Shown here: positions 36,068 to 45,016 of the stretch, piece by piece
Position numbering within the stretch: the first letter of the stretch is position 1
Layout of the letters: each line of letters starts with the position of its first letter
Assembly (NCBI RefSeq): GCF_025151215.1
Contig: NZ_CP102286.1
Location: 2,480,001 to 2,544,000, forward strand
Source: Parabacteroides merdae ATCC 43184
Lineage (GTDB): Bacteria > Bacteroidota > Bacteroidia > Bacteroidales > Tannerellaceae
DNA length: 64,000 bases
Reading direction: 5' to 3'
Notes under the pieces: model-generated
Databases searched by the model: none
What the model saw: only the letters and a program-made list of their open reading frames with translations
What the model was told of the DNA's origin: nothing
Made by a program: the position numbers and the translations under genes

Positions 36068-36118
36068 GAAGCCCTTGTCTGAAGCCGGTTATCGGAGAAG
36101 ACAGGGGCTTCTTCTATA
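36068..36118 (+). terminator. Terminator downstream of the helicase gene
   Basis: GAAGCCCTTGTCT (36068-36080) pairs with AGACAGGGGCTTC (36099-36111), one wobble, then TTCTATATTTTA. The 35890-36067 stretch has no gene. It insulates rteA. Confidence 0.8.
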
Positions 36119-36206
36119 TTTTATAAATGAATTATAGATAACTATTACACTGGCTTAACGAATCCGTTACAAATCCTTGGTGGTTTAAAGTGAGTGTTTA
36201 CGTAAA

Positions 36207-38594
36207 ATGAAAATATTTATGGTAGCAAGGAAAGTTTCATTACAGCATAAGGTTCTTTTAGGGTATATGATATTGATCATGGCTGTTTGCGGCATGGTTT
36301 CCATCTTGTTATACGAACGGAGCCGCATGCGTGAGATAAAAACGGAAACATCGGAGATACGCAGGATACGCCATGACATCAGTACGGCGCATCGCTATAT
36401 CACGGAGCTTGCCACCTATGGAGAGTCCGTCATTGTCTGGGAGGATACCGATTTTCGTGAGTATCGCAGAAAACGCTTGCAAACGGACAGCTTGTTACAA
36501 ATATTGAAAGTGAGTTGTGGCACGTTCGTCCTGCCAAAGCAGATAGACTCCCTATGTCATTTATTGGAAGCTAAGGAGATACATCTGCTCCGCATTATGG
36601 AGACCATTACCAGACAGGGGGAAGCGGACAGCCTGCTCGCAAATCGTCTGCCTATTGTTATCAGGGAAGCGGTTCGTACCCGGACAGTCACCCAAAAGAA
36701 AAAAGGGATTGCCGGTTGGTTCGGAGGGAAAAGGAGCGTACAGGTCTTCGAGCCATCGAAAGGACTGCAAGATTTGAATGAGAAGCTGATCGCCATGCAA
36801 GAGGAACGTGAACGCCGGATAGACATGTATACCGACAGTCTGCGCATACAGAATAAGGCCTTGAACCGGAAGTTGCAAATACTCATCACCCATCTTGACG
36901 GGCAAGCGCAGGCGGCGTTCATCAGTCGTGAGGAAAAAATCACGGAAGCCGGAGATTTTTCTTTCAAACTGTTTGTCTTGGTAATCGTCTCTGCTTCCTC
37001 CTTGCTATTCATCTCGTTCCTGATCATACGGCATGACATCAGGAAAGAAAGGGAAGGGCGGGCACAGCTCCAAAGGATAAACCGTGAGAACGAGGAACTG
37101 CTCGGTATGCGTAAACAGATCATCCTGACCATCTCGCACGATATACGAGGACCATTGGGTAATATCAACAACTGCGTGGAACTGGCCTCGGAAACCCGTG
37201 AAAAGAAAAAACGGGAAGGCTATCTGGAGAACATCCGCCATTCCTGCCGCCATATACTGAATCTGGTGAACAACCTGATGGATGTTTATAAGATCAATGA
37301 GACCAAGGATACCCGTAACGAGGTTCCTTTCCGTCTAAACAACTTGCTTGACAACATATCGAAGGAATATGCCCGCAAAGCGGGTGGCCGGGCCTTGCTG
37401 TTCGAGCACCGGCATAAGAATGTCGGTGATATTACAGTGAGAGGAGACGCAGACAAATTGGAACAAATATTGGACAATCTGCTGACAAACGCCATCAAGT
37501 TCACCCTGTCGGGTACGATCCGTTTCCATACCGAGTACATGGCGGGAAGATTATATGTGGAGGTCGGTGATACCGGTATCGGTATGGACGAGGAGACATT
37601 GGAACGTGTCTTCCGTCCGTTCGAGCGTGCGGCGCAGGAGATAAACTCGGAAGGTTTCGGTCTTGGGCTTTTTATCACGAAAGCTCTTGTAAAGGTACTG
37701 GACGGAAGCATTGAAGTAGAGAGCCGACCAGGTAAAGGTACAACATTCCGCCTGTCGTTTCCCCTTTCGGAAACGACAGGAGAACCGGAAACAGAGGAGC
37801 TTCCGGTACAATCTGCGACAATACTTCCCAAACATGTACTGGTAGTGGATGATGACAGCATCCTTCTGAAAATAACGGAAGACATGCTCGGGCGCAACGG
37901 GGTGGAATGCACGACCTGTCAAAATGCAAAAGAAGCCATTCTAGCACTCGACCGCTTGGATTATGATTTGGTATTGACAGATATACAGATGCCCGTGACC
38001 GATGGTTTCGGCTTGTTGAGATTACTGCGTAACTCGGATATCGGAAATTCCCGTACCGTTCCGGTCGCTGTCATGACGGCACGGGGGGACGGGGACTCGG
38101 GCGTGTATATGAAGTCCGGTTTTTGCGGTTGCATACATAAGCCTTTCTCTTCAAAAGGACTGCTGGCCTTTATCTCCTCCGTTACGGAGGGCAGAAGTGC
38201 AGGCATGTCTCCGTTCGACTATTCCCGCCTGATGGAAAGTACGGACGACCGTCGTCATATGTTCGGTCTTGTCGCAAAAGAGTCAGAAAAGGATCTTGCC
38301 GAACTGGAGGAGGCTTTAAGAGAAAACGATCGGGAAGCCATGCGGAGGATCGTACATCGGATGGCTCCGGTCTGGGAGTTGTTAGGGGCCAACGATGTAC
38401 TGTTCGGTTATCGGAAGTTCCTGCATGACAAGACCTCGAGCGACGAGACGGTCAGAGAGTACACGATGAGAATTATGAAACAGATACGGTTACTGATAGA
38501 CGAAGTAAATAATGAATTAAGAAAGAAAAATGACGGGGATGAAAAAGACTTTATTGATCGTGGAGGACAACCTGATTCTTTGCGATATTCTTGA
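36207..38594 (+). CDS. rteA: RteA-type hybrid sensor histidine kinase
   Basis: 795 residues. A transmembrane helix at ~12-35 and another at ~252-272 bracket a periplasmic sensor region. HisKA with phospho-acceptor His ~312 (ILTISHDIRGP), HATPase with NLLTNAIKFT, GDTGIGMDEE and GFGLGLFI, a receiver domain with Asp ~592 (VLTDIQMPVTDGF), and a C-terminal HPt-like region with His ~717 (IVHRMAPVWELLGA). This matches RteA of the CTnDOT family, which with RteB controls excision and transfer. It overlaps rteB by 65 bp. No tetQ is next to it, so the tetracycline-induced logic of CTnDOT may not apply. Confidence 0.93.
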   Translation: MKIFMVARKVSLQHKVLLGYMILIMAVCGMVSILLYERSRMREIKTETSEIRRIRHDISTAHRYITELATYGESVIVWEDTDFREYRRKRLQTDSLLQILKVSCGTFVLPKQIDSLCHLLEAKEIHLLRIMETITRQGEADSLLANRLPIVIREAVRTRTVTQKKKGIAGWFGGKRSVQVFEPSKGLQDLNEKLIAMQEERERRIDMYTDSLRIQNKALNRKLQILITHLDGQAQAAFISREEKITEAGDFSFKLFVLVIVSASSLLFISFLIIRHDIRKEREGRAQLQRINRENEELLGMRKQIILTISHDIRGPLGNINNCVELASETREKKKREGYLENIRHSCRHILNLVNNLMDVYKINETKDTRNEVPFRLNNLLDNISKEYARKAGGRALLFEHRHKNVGDITVRGDADKLEQILDNLLTNAIKFTLSGTIRFHTEYMAGRLYVEVGDTGIGMDEETLERVFRPFERAAQEINSEGFGLGLFITKALVKVLDGSIEVESRPGKGTTFRLSFPLSETTGEPETEELPVQSATILPKHVLVVDDDSILLKITEDMLGRNGVECTTCQNAKEAILALDRLDYDLVLTDIQMPVTDGFGLLRLLRNSDIGNSRTVPVAVMTARGDGDSGVYMKSGFCGCIHKPFSSKGLLAFISSVTEGRSAGMSPFDYSRLMESTDDRRHMFGLVAKESEKDLAELEEALRENDREAMRRIVHRMAPVWELLGANDVLFGYRKFLHDKTSSDETVREYTMRIMKQIRLLIDEVNNELRKKNDGDEKDFIDRGGQPDSLRYS

Positions 38595-39843
38595 GAGATG
38601 GCTACAGAAAGCCGGTTACAGGGTATTGACGGCCATAGATGAGCCTTCGGCACGCCGGAAAATCAAGGGGAATAACGTGGCGCTGGTACTGACGGATGTC
38701 CGCCTTCCCGAAGGGGATGGCATCAGTTTACTGGAATGGAGCATCTCCCAAGGGTTACATATCCCTTTTGTGGTGATGACCGAACATGCCTCCATTGCAG
38801 ATGCGGTGCGTGCCGTCAAATTGGGCGCAAAGGACTACTTGCCCAAGCCTGTCCACGAGGAGTTACTGATGGAACTGTTACGGGGATTGATCGGTCTGCC
38901 AGTTTCCGTTCCCCCGAAGAAATCATTAATGAAAAGGCTTAGCGGGGCGGTCCGGGAGACCGAGCGGATAGCTTGTCGTGTGGCTCCTTTGAATTGTTCC
39001 GTCATGATCCTTGGACCGAACGGTAGCGGAAAAGAATCTGTCGCACAGCTGATCCAACAGCATAGCGGGCGTAAGGACAAGCCTTTTGTGGCGGTGAACT
39101 GTGGTTGTATCCGGGGGGAACTTGCCGCATCTGAGTTCTTCGGTCACGTGCAGGGGGCATTTACCGATGCGAAAAAGGATACTGCCGGCTATTTTGAGAC
39201 GGCCAAGGGCGGTACGCTCTTCCTTGACGAGATCGGAAACATGCCTCCCGAAATGCAGACACTGCTGCTCAGGGTATTACAGGAAAGAGTGTATTGTCCA
39301 GTGGGCAGCCGCAAAGAACTTGAAGCCGATGTACGGATATTGTCGGCCACCAACGAGGATATGGAGCGTGCCATACGGGAGGGACGTTTCCGGGAGGATC
39401 TGTACTACCGTCTCGCCGAGTTTGAGATACGCCAGCCCTCTCTCTCCGAATGCCCGGAAGATATATTGCCACTGGCTGACTTCTTTCGTGAGCAACATTC
39501 AGAAGAGATACGTGTGGAGACCTCCGGTTTTACCGAACAAGCCAAAATCTCCATGCTTTCCCACTCATGGCCGGGCAATGTGCGTGAACTTGACAACCGG
39601 ATAAGACGTGCTGTCCTGTTGGCGGTATCTCCATTGTTAACCCATAAAGATCTGAATCTTAATGCGACCATCTGTAGGACAGGCGAAAAATGTAAAAAAG
39701 GCTTGATGGAAGAAGCAGAAGAGAAAGAACTAATAAGGAAGATTCTGGAAGAATGTGGAGGTAAGATCAGTCGTGTGGCGAGAATGTTGGGGATGAGCCG
39801 TCCGACGCTATACAAGAAAATGGAAAGGTATGGGTTGAGATAG
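38530..39843 (+). CDS. rteB: RteB-type response regulator (NtrC-like)
   Basis: 437 residues; Met at 38539 is an equally plausible start (MKKTLLIVEDNL). Receiver domain with Asp ~55 (LTDVRLPEGDG), AAA+ domain with Walker A GPNGSGKES (~160) and Walker B LFLDEIGN (~233), and a C-terminal Fis-type helix-turn-helix (ISRVARMLGMSRPTLYKKME). The sigma54-contact loop reads GAFTDA rather than GAFTGA, suggesting modified interaction with RNA polymerase. Frame overlap with rteA implies coupled translation. Likely regulator of ICE transfer genes; it or a downstream factor could bind the 10-bp repeat arrays. Confidence 0.93.
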   Translation: MTGMKKTLLIVEDNLILCDILERWLQKAGYRVLTAIDEPSARRKIKGNNVALVLTDVRLPEGDGISLLEWSISQGLHIPFVVMTEHASIADAVRAVKLGAKDYLPKPVHEELLMELLRGLIGLPVSVPPKKSLMKRLSGAVRETERIACRVAPLNCSVMILGPNGSGKESVAQLIQQHSGRKDKPFVAVNCGCIRGELAASEFFGHVQGAFTDAKKDTAGYFETAKGGTLFLDEIGNMPPEMQTLLLRVLQERVYCPVGSRKELEADVRILSATNEDMERAIREGRFREDLYYRLAEFEIRQPSLSECPEDILPLADFFREQHSEEIRVETSGFTEQAKISMLSHSWPGNVRELDNRIRRAVLLAVSPLLTHKDLNLNATICRTGEKCKKGLMEEAEEKELIRKILEECGGKISRVARMLGMSRPTLYKKMERYGLR

Positions 39844-39848
39844 CATCT

Positions 39849-40265
39849 TCATCCGTTTCGTTTATACATAAGCCGGCAGATTCCGTTGGAGAAAGTTTTG
39901 CAGCCAAGAAGTTTCCAGCGGGCAGACCGGAATTCTCCCGTCAAGGGGATTCCACCACCATAAGAAAGAGGCAGCAGAAAAAGTACTGTCTCATCCACCA
40001 GATTATACCGAAAAAGTCCATCGGCATATTCCGCACTTCCTCCATCTCCCACTCCTGCCAGATAAATACAATCCTTGTCATGCTTTTCCTTTACATTCAG
40101 CAAGTCCATCAAACCGTAATGGGGGTAGATGTGGAATGTGGCCTGTCGCTGCCAGCGTGGGAAACCATACCGTTTGTTTTCCCTCACCCATCGCATAAGC
40201 ATCTCGTCTTCATGCGGAAGGAACCCGTCCAAAGTGAGTGCCATGATAACTTGAATTTTTGCCAT
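39849..40265 (-). CDS. RibD-C/dihydrofolate-reductase-like protein
   Basis: About 138 residues from the ATG at 40265; a longer frame to 40343 has an unlikely N-terminus. MAKIQVIMALTLDGFLPHED at the start and CIYLAGVGDGGSAEYADGLF in the middle fit the RibD C-terminal/DHFR fold, with a late ETVLFLLPLSYGGGIPLTGE. It is convergent with rteB (5 bp gap). Enzyme activity is unproven; related small proteins are common cargo near rteAB. Confidence 0.75.
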   Translation of the reverse strand: MAKIQVIMALTLDGFLPHEDEMLMRWVRENKRYGFPRWQRQATFHIYPHYGLMDLLNVKEKHDKDCIYLAGVGDGGSAEYADGLFRYNLVDETVLFLLPLSYGGGIPLTGEFRSARWKLLGCKTFSNGICRLMYKRNG

Positions 40266-40301
40266 ACCTCTTGTTAAAAAAGCATGAAACCCATGCTTAT
40301 T

Positions 40302-40420
40302 TCGAACAGAGGCTCTGACAAAGCCCAACACAGAAACCCGCATGGGCTCATGCTATAAGGTATAGCATAAGCCTCACGCAATAGCCTCTGTGTTTTTGAA
40401 TTTGTCAGATTCCTGTTCGA
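40302..40420. repeat. 119-bp nested palindrome
   Basis: Paired blocks from the outside in: TCGAACAG/CTGTTCGA (40302-40309, 40413-40420), CTGACAAA/TTTGTCAG (40315-40322, 40401-40408), AACACAGA/TCTGTGTT (40327-40334, 40387-40394), and ATGCTATA/TATAGCAT (40350-40357, 40361-40368) around AGG. The whole 40266-40564 stretch has no gene. It could fold as RNA or extrude as a cruciform. Confidence 0.75.
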
Positions 40421-40564
40421 GACGTCTTGCGACTTATGTATAATAATGGCGGTCCCAATTGTCGAGACCGGCCTTATTTCTCTATTTCAAGTTTCAAATA
40501 TACGGCATCTTTTTCAATAATCCGATCAGTCGGGGTATAATTTCTTCAATTACCCCTCCACTTG

Positions 40565-42601
40565 TCATGATTTGTCGGGGTCCTTTCCTTTTTCATCTTC
40601 CAGACCTAGTCGTTTACGGAGTTCAGGGTCATTTTTGATACGCCGCATCTCCTCATTGATAATAGCCTGCGCATCCGCCTTGATCTGGTCGTAATTGCGT
40701 TGTATCTGTTGCATCATGATGTCGTTACCGTTCCTGTCCTTGAAGTCGTTGATGACCGGGATTTTCTGATAAGCCTTTTCTTCTGCGCTGATCTTGGTAT
40801 GGTCCACGACAATTTCGGCATGAAATATTTTTTGCTCTATCCTCTCATCAAAATTATCCGCCACAGCCCCGACAAACGTGCCTTGTGAGAGGTTGGCGAT
40901 CTTTGATGCGGGAATGAGCGAGTCTAGCTGTGTGTTGATGGAGGTGGATACGTCCTGACGGTTGATGGATACGGACTGACGTTGCTGAAGCACCTTGCCG
41001 AAGCGCTCTGAAAGCGTTTTTGCGGTTTCACCGACCACCTGTCCGCTGAAAATATTCCCCACCGTGTTCTGGATGACCTTGGATTCTTTTTCTCCGTAGT
41101 CACGTGTCAATTGACTGAAATCCTGAAAACCCAGAAGCACACCCACCTTGTTGCTTCTCGCCGTCGCGATCAGGTTGTCAAGCCCACGGAAATAGATGGT
41201 GGGAAGCTCGTCAATGATAACGGCGCATTTAAGCTGTTTTTTCTTGTTGATAAGCTTGACGATACGGGAATTATATAATCCGAGCGCTGCCGAATAAATG
41301 TTCTGCCTGTCCGGATTGTTGCCCACGCAGAGCAGTTTGGGCTCTTTCGGATTGTTGATATCCAATGAAAAATCATTACCGGTCATCACCCAGTAGAGTT
41401 GTGGGGAGATCATGCGCGTAAGGGGTATTTTAGCCGAGGCTATCTGGCCTTGGAGCTGGTCCTGGGCATTTCCCTTCCATGCGTCCATGAAGGGAGAAAG
41501 ATAGTTTTCCAGCTCCGGATAAGAGGTCAGAATGGTGAACAGGTCTGAGTAGGGTTTGTTGAGCAGTTCTACCGCATGGGGAAACGTACAGTAAATACCG
41601 TTTTTGTAAATCTTTAAATACCAGATTATTGCCGCAAGCAGAATGATAGGAGACTCCACGAAGAAGTCCCCCTGCTTTTCGATCCAGGTGCGATTGAGGT
41701 TGAGCATTATCGTATAGCTTGCCTCGTACGCATCGGAAATGTCCGTCATGAATTCCGGATTAATGGGATTGCACCGGTGAGACCTGCGCGGATCGTCGAA
41801 ATTGATGACATAGAACCGGGGCTTTACCTCGTACTTGTCCATATTCTTCAACAAAGAATTATAGGCGATGGTGGACAGGTCATCAAACTTGTAATCATAG
41901 ATGTAAATCGCAAAGCCTTTGGCTATAAGCTGGCGTATGTAACTGTTGACTATCGCATAGGATTTGCCGCTGCCCGGTGTCCCGATAACCATGCAGGCAC
42001 GGAAAATATTGACAATATTGACAAATCCGTTATTCCAGCGTTTTTTATAATAGAATCTCGTCGGGAGGTTTACCGAATATTCATTCTCCATCAGTCGGGT
42101 TTCCTGCATGAAACTCTCATTTTCCATATTGAACACATCTTCCATGAGGTTGTGCCTGTAAAGGCGGCTCATCCATAATCCCGACATCAACAGGGCGAGA
42201 TAGCCTGCCGTAAGAGTAAAAATATAGAATGCGGTATTTGCCATGTGTGGCAATGGCAGTTTAAGAAGCCACCAGTTCAGAAAAAACAATGCGCATCCTG
42301 CCACCAACACCGCATAAATTTTAGGCCAGGTTATTTTTTCACCTTTGACCCCATGCGTACCCAGGCAGGAAACGGCCAACAGAAGCACTGCCAACAGTTT
42401 GCTCCAGAGAATACAGTTGAAAATTCCGGTCGTGTTGTTGAAGTTTACCAGAATCCGGTCTATCACCTCAAGGTTCAGGTGCCATGCGGTGATACTCGGA
42501 TAGCAGTACACATAGACGTGTACCACCAAAAGAAAAATACTCACGGCCCTGCCGAATTCCATTATCTTAGCGAGAGCCCTCAAATCATCTTCCTGCTGCA
42601 T
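40565..42601 (-). CDS. mobC: Conjugative coupling protein (TraG/VirD4-type, MobC)
   Basis: 678 residues. Three to four N-terminal transmembrane helices (residues ~17-147) precede a cytoplasmic ATPase domain: Walker A in MVIGTPGSGKSYAIV (~211) and Walker B in AVIIDELPTIYF (~463). This is the MobC coupling protein of the CTnDOT family, which links the relaxosome to the mating channel. The tail after ~600 is helical and charged (EEKAYQKIPVINDF). It follows mobB by 36 bp in the minus-strand mob operon. Confidence 0.93.
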   Translation of the reverse strand: MQQEDDLRALAKIMEFGRAVSIFLLVVHVYVYCYPSITAWHLNLEVIDRILVNFNNTTGIFNCILWSKLLAVLLLAVSCLGTHGVKGEKITWPKIYAVLVAGCALFFLNWWLLKLPLPHMANTAFYIFTLTAGYLALLMSGLWMSRLYRHNLMEDVFNMENESFMQETRLMENEYSVNLPTRFYYKKRWNNGFVNIVNIFRACMVIGTPGSGKSYAIVNSYIRQLIAKGFAIYIYDYKFDDLSTIAYNSLLKNMDKYEVKPRFYVINFDDPRRSHRCNPINPEFMTDISDAYEASYTIMLNLNRTWIEKQGDFFVESPIILLAAIIWYLKIYKNGIYCTFPHAVELLNKPYSDLFTILTSYPELENYLSPFMDAWKGNAQDQLQGQIASAKIPLTRMISPQLYWVMTGNDFSLDINNPKEPKLLCVGNNPDRQNIYSAALGLYNSRIVKLINKKKQLKCAVIIDELPTIYFRGLDNLIATARSNKVGVLLGFQDFSQLTRDYGEKESKVIQNTVGNIFSGQVVGETAKTLSERFGKVLQQRQSVSINRQDVSTSINTQLDSLIPASKIANLSQGTFVGAVADNFDERIEQKIFHAEIVVDHTKISAEEKAYQKIPVINDFKDRNGNDIMMQQIQRNYDQIKADAQAIINEEMRRIKNDPELRKRLGLEDEKGKDPDKS

Positions 42602-42637
42602 AAGAATTGTATATAAATGGGTTGATACTTGTTTTGT

Positions 42638-43885
42638 CTAAATGCCACGCTTGCGTCCGGTCTTCTTTTTTTTCTTCATGCGGCGTGCAAAGGCTTCCTC
42701 CTCGTAATCCCGCGGATTGGTTTCCAAGGAAAAAATGCCTGCCGCCAGTTCGAGCGTGCTAGAGGATTCGTGACGGTGATGCTGCCAAAGTTCTGTAGCG
42801 GAATGTCCGCCCCGTTCCTTTTCGGGTATGTTTTCCAACCATTTGAAATAGTCGTTGAACACATTGGCAGAAAACACCTTGCCCATGCGTGAGCCGTTGA
42901 ACACCTCCCGATGGTTGTGATCAATAAAGGTGACACCATAGATACGTCCCCGCTCATTCTTGCGGAAAACCACATCAATACGCCTTTGCCCGAGCAGTTC
43001 CACAAACCGTTTCTGTGAATCCGCCTGCCGCAAGGCACGAACGATGTCCGCCTGTATGGAGGGGGCCCATTTCCCATCTTTGAGAGCTTTCAGATTTATC
43101 AGCATCCGCTTTTCCAACTGTTCATTTCCGAAGCGTTTCCCAAATCGGGAACTTTTGAACGGTGGGCTGACAACCTTGCCGGTATCATCCGTGACCGAAT
43201 ATACAATACTGGTATATGGGGTACCGTTGTATTCTCCCCTGACCTGTTTCGCCTCGATGTTGAGCGTGGAAAGCAGCGCATTGTATTCCCCGAAGGTTTG
43301 GAAACGGTAGCTTTCCAATACGGCTTTAAGGGTATTACCTACCTGATGGCGGACATCTCCCAAGGAAGCGTCCACCTTTCTTAGTTCCGCTTTTGGATTC
43401 CGCTTTTCCGCATCCGCTCCGTTTCGCAGACCGAAATCCACTTCCAGCTCCCGACAGGCGGTCATGGAACGCCGATGCTCGTAGGCATCGCTGATCTTTT
43501 TCCCCTGTTCATCCACACAGACACTGACAATATGGATATGGGTATTGTGTGTATCGGCATGTTTGTAGGTGATGTAAGGCTGATTCCCATACCCCATCTT
43601 CTGCATATAACGTTCCGCCAGTTCTGCCAGCCGCCCGTCGGTCAGCCGGTCTTCCGGTGCTGGGGAAAGGGAAATGTGCAGGACGGGCTTCTCCGTATTG
43701 CGGTTTGCCAGCAGGTAATTCTCAAAAGAGAGCAATGCCAAGCGCATGTCCTCGCTTGGCAATCCGAGCCGGTCGGAAATCATACGGTTACCGGAAAGAA
43801 TCTCAGCCGTTCCGGCTGCTACCTTCTCGTAGTTATAAGCAAGCGCTCCGTAAAGACTCATGCCATGGCTTATTTTTGCAACCAT
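42638..43885 (-). CDS. mobB: Relaxase (MobB)
   Basis: 415 residues. Relaxase metal-binding motif HADTHNTHIHI at residues 109-119 (His113, His116, His118 candidates), and an N-terminal MVAKISHGMSLYGALAYNYE typical of Bacteroidales relaxases. The tail is basic (RRMKKKKKTGRKRG). It nicks oriT and covalently attaches to the transferred strand. The start overlaps the end of mobA by 16 bp, which indicates translational coupling. Confidence 0.93.
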   Translation of the reverse strand: MVAKISHGMSLYGALAYNYEKVAAGTAEILSGNRMISDRLGLPSEDMRLALLSFENYLLANRNTEKPVLHISLSPAPEDRLTDGRLAELAERYMQKMGYGNQPYITYKHADTHNTHIHIVSVCVDEQGKKISDAYEHRRSMTACRELEVDFGLRNGADAEKRNPKAELRKVDASLGDVRHQVGNTLKAVLESYRFQTFGEYNALLSTLNIEAKQVRGEYNGTPYTSIVYSVTDDTGKVVSPPFKSSRFGKRFGNEQLEKRMLINLKALKDGKWAPSIQADIVRALRQADSQKRFVELLGQRRIDVVFRKNERGRIYGVTFIDHNHREVFNGSRMGKVFSANVFNDYFKWLENIPEKERGGHSATELWQHHRHESSSTLELAAGIFSLETNPRDYEEEAFARRMKKKKKTGRKRGI

Positions 43886-44298
43886 TTCCGCTCGTATTCC
43901 TGGGTTAGCGCCATGACCTTTTTGCAGATGAGCATCAGCTCAAGACTCAATCTTTCCAACTTATAGAGCAATGCCATCGCCCGTTTCTCCCCGAAATTGT
44001 TCTTCAAGGCACGGACGACCTGGTTGTAGTTGTTGCCGACAGCCTGGAACTGTTTGTGGAATTCTGTCAGCCTGATGTAATAGTCCATCGTCGCCTTGTC
44101 TATTTTCACGACCTTTATCTGTCCCGAGAAGATGGATTTCTTGATGAACAGCGTGAGGTTGCCGGCTCCTGAATCCGCCAGCAACTTTTCAAATCTTGTG
44201 TTCTCCTCGGCGTTCAGGCGGAAACTGTACTTGTGGTCCGCCGGATCATTTTTAGGCTTTCTGCCCGTCCTTGTCCCTGTTGTTTTCTCCATACACAT
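43870..44298 (-). CDS. mobA: Mobilization accessory protein (MobA)
   Basis: About 142 residues from the ATG at 44298 (or 44292). A longer open frame to 44421 is rejected because its N-terminus crosses the hairpin cluster and is not protein-like. The protein has a basic start (MEKTTGTRTGRKPKND), a ribbon-helix-helix-like region (YSFRLNAEENTRFEKLLADS), then helices with QAVGNNYNQVVRALKNNFG, the pattern of relaxosome MobA/MobC accessory factors. It probably binds oriT just upstream of its own gene. Confidence 0.88.
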   Translation of the reverse strand: MCMEKTTGTRTGRKPKNDPADHKYSFRLNAEENTRFEKLLADSGAGNLTLFIKKSIFSGQIKVVKIDKATMDYYIRLTEFHKQFQAVGNNYNQVVRALKNNFGEKRAMALLYKLERLSLELMLICKKVMALTQEYERKWLQK

Positions 44299-44349
44299 GA
44301 GATTTTTGGTTTGTACTTTTTTCTCTTCCAGAATCCGCGACTTTGGAGC

Positions 44350-44450
44350 GGATTCCCCCGCCCCTCTGGGCGGGCAAGTTGGTTCTTGTCGGACAAAAGA
44401 CTTTTTGTCGGACAAGGACACAACTTGCTCTGTTCGCTTGAACAGAGAAT
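44350..44450. other. Candidate oriT: hairpins and 11-bp direct repeats upstream of mobA
   Basis: Elements: a GC hairpin CCGCCC/GGGCGG near 44357-44374, two direct copies of TTGTCGGACAA at 44386-44396 and 44405-44415 (each nearly palindromic), and the hairpin CTCTGTTC/GAACAGAG at 44428-44447. Their position immediately upstream of mobA fits an origin of transfer and relaxosome binding sites. The nick site cannot be identified from sequence alone. Confidence 0.5.
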
Positions 44451-44578
44451 CCTCCTTCGTCGGATTGCTGCGCGACGTTCACGGCGTGCTGTGGTCCGGC
44501 GAAGTCAGTTCCTTTCCATTGTCTGATTCCGGTTTTGCAAAATTAGACAGTGATAACCGATTGGTAAACAGCGTTTGA

Positions 44579-44618
44579 TATGACATTTGATGACATCTGA
44601 CGACATCTGATGTCAGGT
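44579..44618 (+). promoter_or_regulatory. 10-bp-periodic GATGACATCT array, site 2
   Basis: Units TATGACATTT, GATGACATCT, GACGACATCT, GATGTCAGGT, in the direction of traA. The array ends 36 bp before a perfect -7 element at 44655. Confidence 0.75.
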
Positions 44619-44654
44619 AGGGGAAATGTTGGCGGAAGTTTCAAGAATAGCCGC

Positions 44655-44662
44655 TACTTTTG
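44655..44662 (+). promoter_or_regulatory. Predicted traA operon promoter (-7 element)
   Basis: TACTTTTG is a perfect TAnnTTTG element; no clear -33 TTTG at the usual spacing, consistent with activation from the upstream array. It gives a leader of about 350 nt before traA. Confidence 0.6.
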
Positions 44663-45016
44663 GCACAGTGCATGAGGGCATACATTGGAACATTGTCCTG
44701 TAAGGTGTATTGCTTGCCTGCCACAGGTGGTGCATGACGCGAATGCGGTATCATCCATGTATGCGCAATGCCATATATGCCGCATGGCAGTCCTGCATGA
44801 CGGGACACATTGCATCCGTGCAATGCAGTATGGGGTACATTGAACTCCATATTGCATGAATGCAATGCACCTTATACGGCAACACCCTCCGGCAACCGGC
44901 ATTACACTGATGCAATATGGTATGCAATGTATTCATGCAAACAGGCAAGCAATGCGTAATTGCCATATACCAACGGATGCATTGCCGTGTGATGAAACGA
45001 AAAAATCCAGACAGAT
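44663..45016 (+). other. TGCA-rich noncoding leader upstream of traA
   Basis: About 350 bp crowded with ATGCA/TGCAT and GCAATG/CATTGC words, e.g. ATTGCATGAATGCAATGCA at 44854-44872. ORFs through it are Cys/His-rich and overlap in several frames, so they are artefacts of the repeat. Probably a structured leader, partition site or extension of oriT. Confidence 0.55.

Noticed and set aside
44299..44421. N-terminal extension of mobA
   Set aside because: It lies in the hairpin and direct-repeat cluster and has an unlikely composition.
44641..44966. Overlapping Cys/His-rich minus-strand ORFs
   Set aside because: Three frames are open at once because of TGCA-rich repeats; this is a noncoding leader.
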